Assembly (NCBI GenBank): GCA_017472685.1
Contig: JAFUOO010000008.1
Coordinates: forward strand, 70,154 to 115,621
Direction: 5' to 3'
Origin: Clostridia bacterium
Lineage (GTDB): Bacteria; Bacillota; Clostridia; UMGS1883
Length of the DNA: 45,468 nucleotides
The notes beneath the pieces were generated by a model. The model was not told the origin of the DNA. It was given only the letters and a program-made list of their open reading frames with translations, and made no database searches. This document shows positions 45,267 through 45,468 of the stretch, piece after piece. Both the position numbers and the translations under genes were made by a program. How positions within the stretch are numbered: position 1 is the stretch's first letter; each line of letters begins with the position of its first letter.

Positions 45267-45468
45267 AGATTTTGCCTCACGAAATGAGAGGCGCGGATAT
45301 CTACAGCGTAAGCTGATGATATATACAAGGTGGAAACACCAAGTGAACCTTGAAAATTAAATAGCTAAGGGCTCAAATGTTATTTGAGTAAAACTTAAGG
45401 TTTTTTACAAACCAGACAAATTTAGTCAGTAAACGATTGCATAAGTAATCAAGTTTTAAAGAGCTAAA
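45267..45468 (+). other. Leader of a probable rRNA operon (16S gene beyond the window)
   Basis: No protein gene. It holds hairpins GCCTC/GAG-GGC (45275-45293), CAGC-GTAA-GCTG (45304-45315), GGTG-GAAA-CACC (45329-45340) and CTCAAAT/ATTTGAG (45373-45389), plus GAACCTTGAAAATTAAAT (45345-45362), which resembles the boxA-type CTTTGAAAAC sequence seen before clostridial 16S genes. 16S itself is not reached, so the call is inference. Confidence 0.6.

Noticed and set aside
45267..45468. 16S rRNA gene
   Set aside because: The conserved 16S start is not reached; only promoters and leader-like hairpins are present.

Overview
The window reads as chromosome of a low-to-moderate GC, Gram-positive, spore-forming-lineage Clostridia (Oscillospirales-like). 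This rests on MutS2, RqcH, RNase Y-YmdB-YlmD, SigH, a DUF896 protein, an HPr-like protein, Cu-amine-oxidase-type stalk domains on secreted proteins, strong AGGAGG ribosome-binding sites, and 17-bp-spaced sigma-A promoters. The exact taxon is inferred, not shown.

Layout. 1-1.7 kb: the truncated 5' part of an XRE/S24 repressor, a 118-bp dispersed repeat, a phage-type small regulator and a SLOG-family protein. 1.8-6 kb: a two-gene half-size TSUP transporter, mutS2 and a DAHP synthase. 6-13.1 kb: two large secreted carbohydrate-related proteins (a GH105-type hydrolase with CBM32-like tail, and a 1400-residue multidomain surface protein). 13.1-16.8 kb, minus strand: asparagine synthase coupled to a polysaccharide deacetylase, a zinc-ribbon protein and sigH. 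16.9-25 kb: rqcH, rny, ymdB-ylmD, a lipoprotein solute-binding protein and a MATE pump. 25.2-27.3 kb, minus strand: a secreted metallopeptidase with an anthrax-lethal-factor-like active site flanked by ricin-type lectin domains. 27.4-31 kb: DUF896, a Crh-like HPr without histidine, hisA-hisIE, a GH29 fucosidase and tRNA-Leu(CAA). 31-36.9 kb: a TolC-MFP-RND efflux operon. 36.9-40.45 kb: an AT-rich accessory island at tRNA-Pro(CGG) with a long RelA/SpoT-domain protein, two coupled zinc-ribbon membrane proteins, a foldback element and duplicated tRNA halves. 40.6-45 kb: a GH35 beta-galactosidase, pgi, a P-loop ATPase and a membrane protein. 45.05-45.47 kb: tandem promoters and leader of what is probably an rRNA operon whose 16S gene lies just past the window.

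How it works together. Mostly housekeeping (translation quality control by MutS2 and RqcH, mRNA decay by RNase Y, aromatic and histidine synthesis, glycolysis) interleaved with glycan foraging: a secreted GH105, and cytoplasmic GH29 and GH35 that would act on imported oligosaccharides. The least ordinary parts are the lethal-factor-like lectin peptidase, the tRNA-Pro island that looks built by tandem insertions at the tRNA 3' end, the 118-bp repeat with compensatory hairpin changes, several structured intergenic segments, and a full tripartite RND pump in an apparently monoderm genome. All domain and family calls are by reading motifs; no database search was run.
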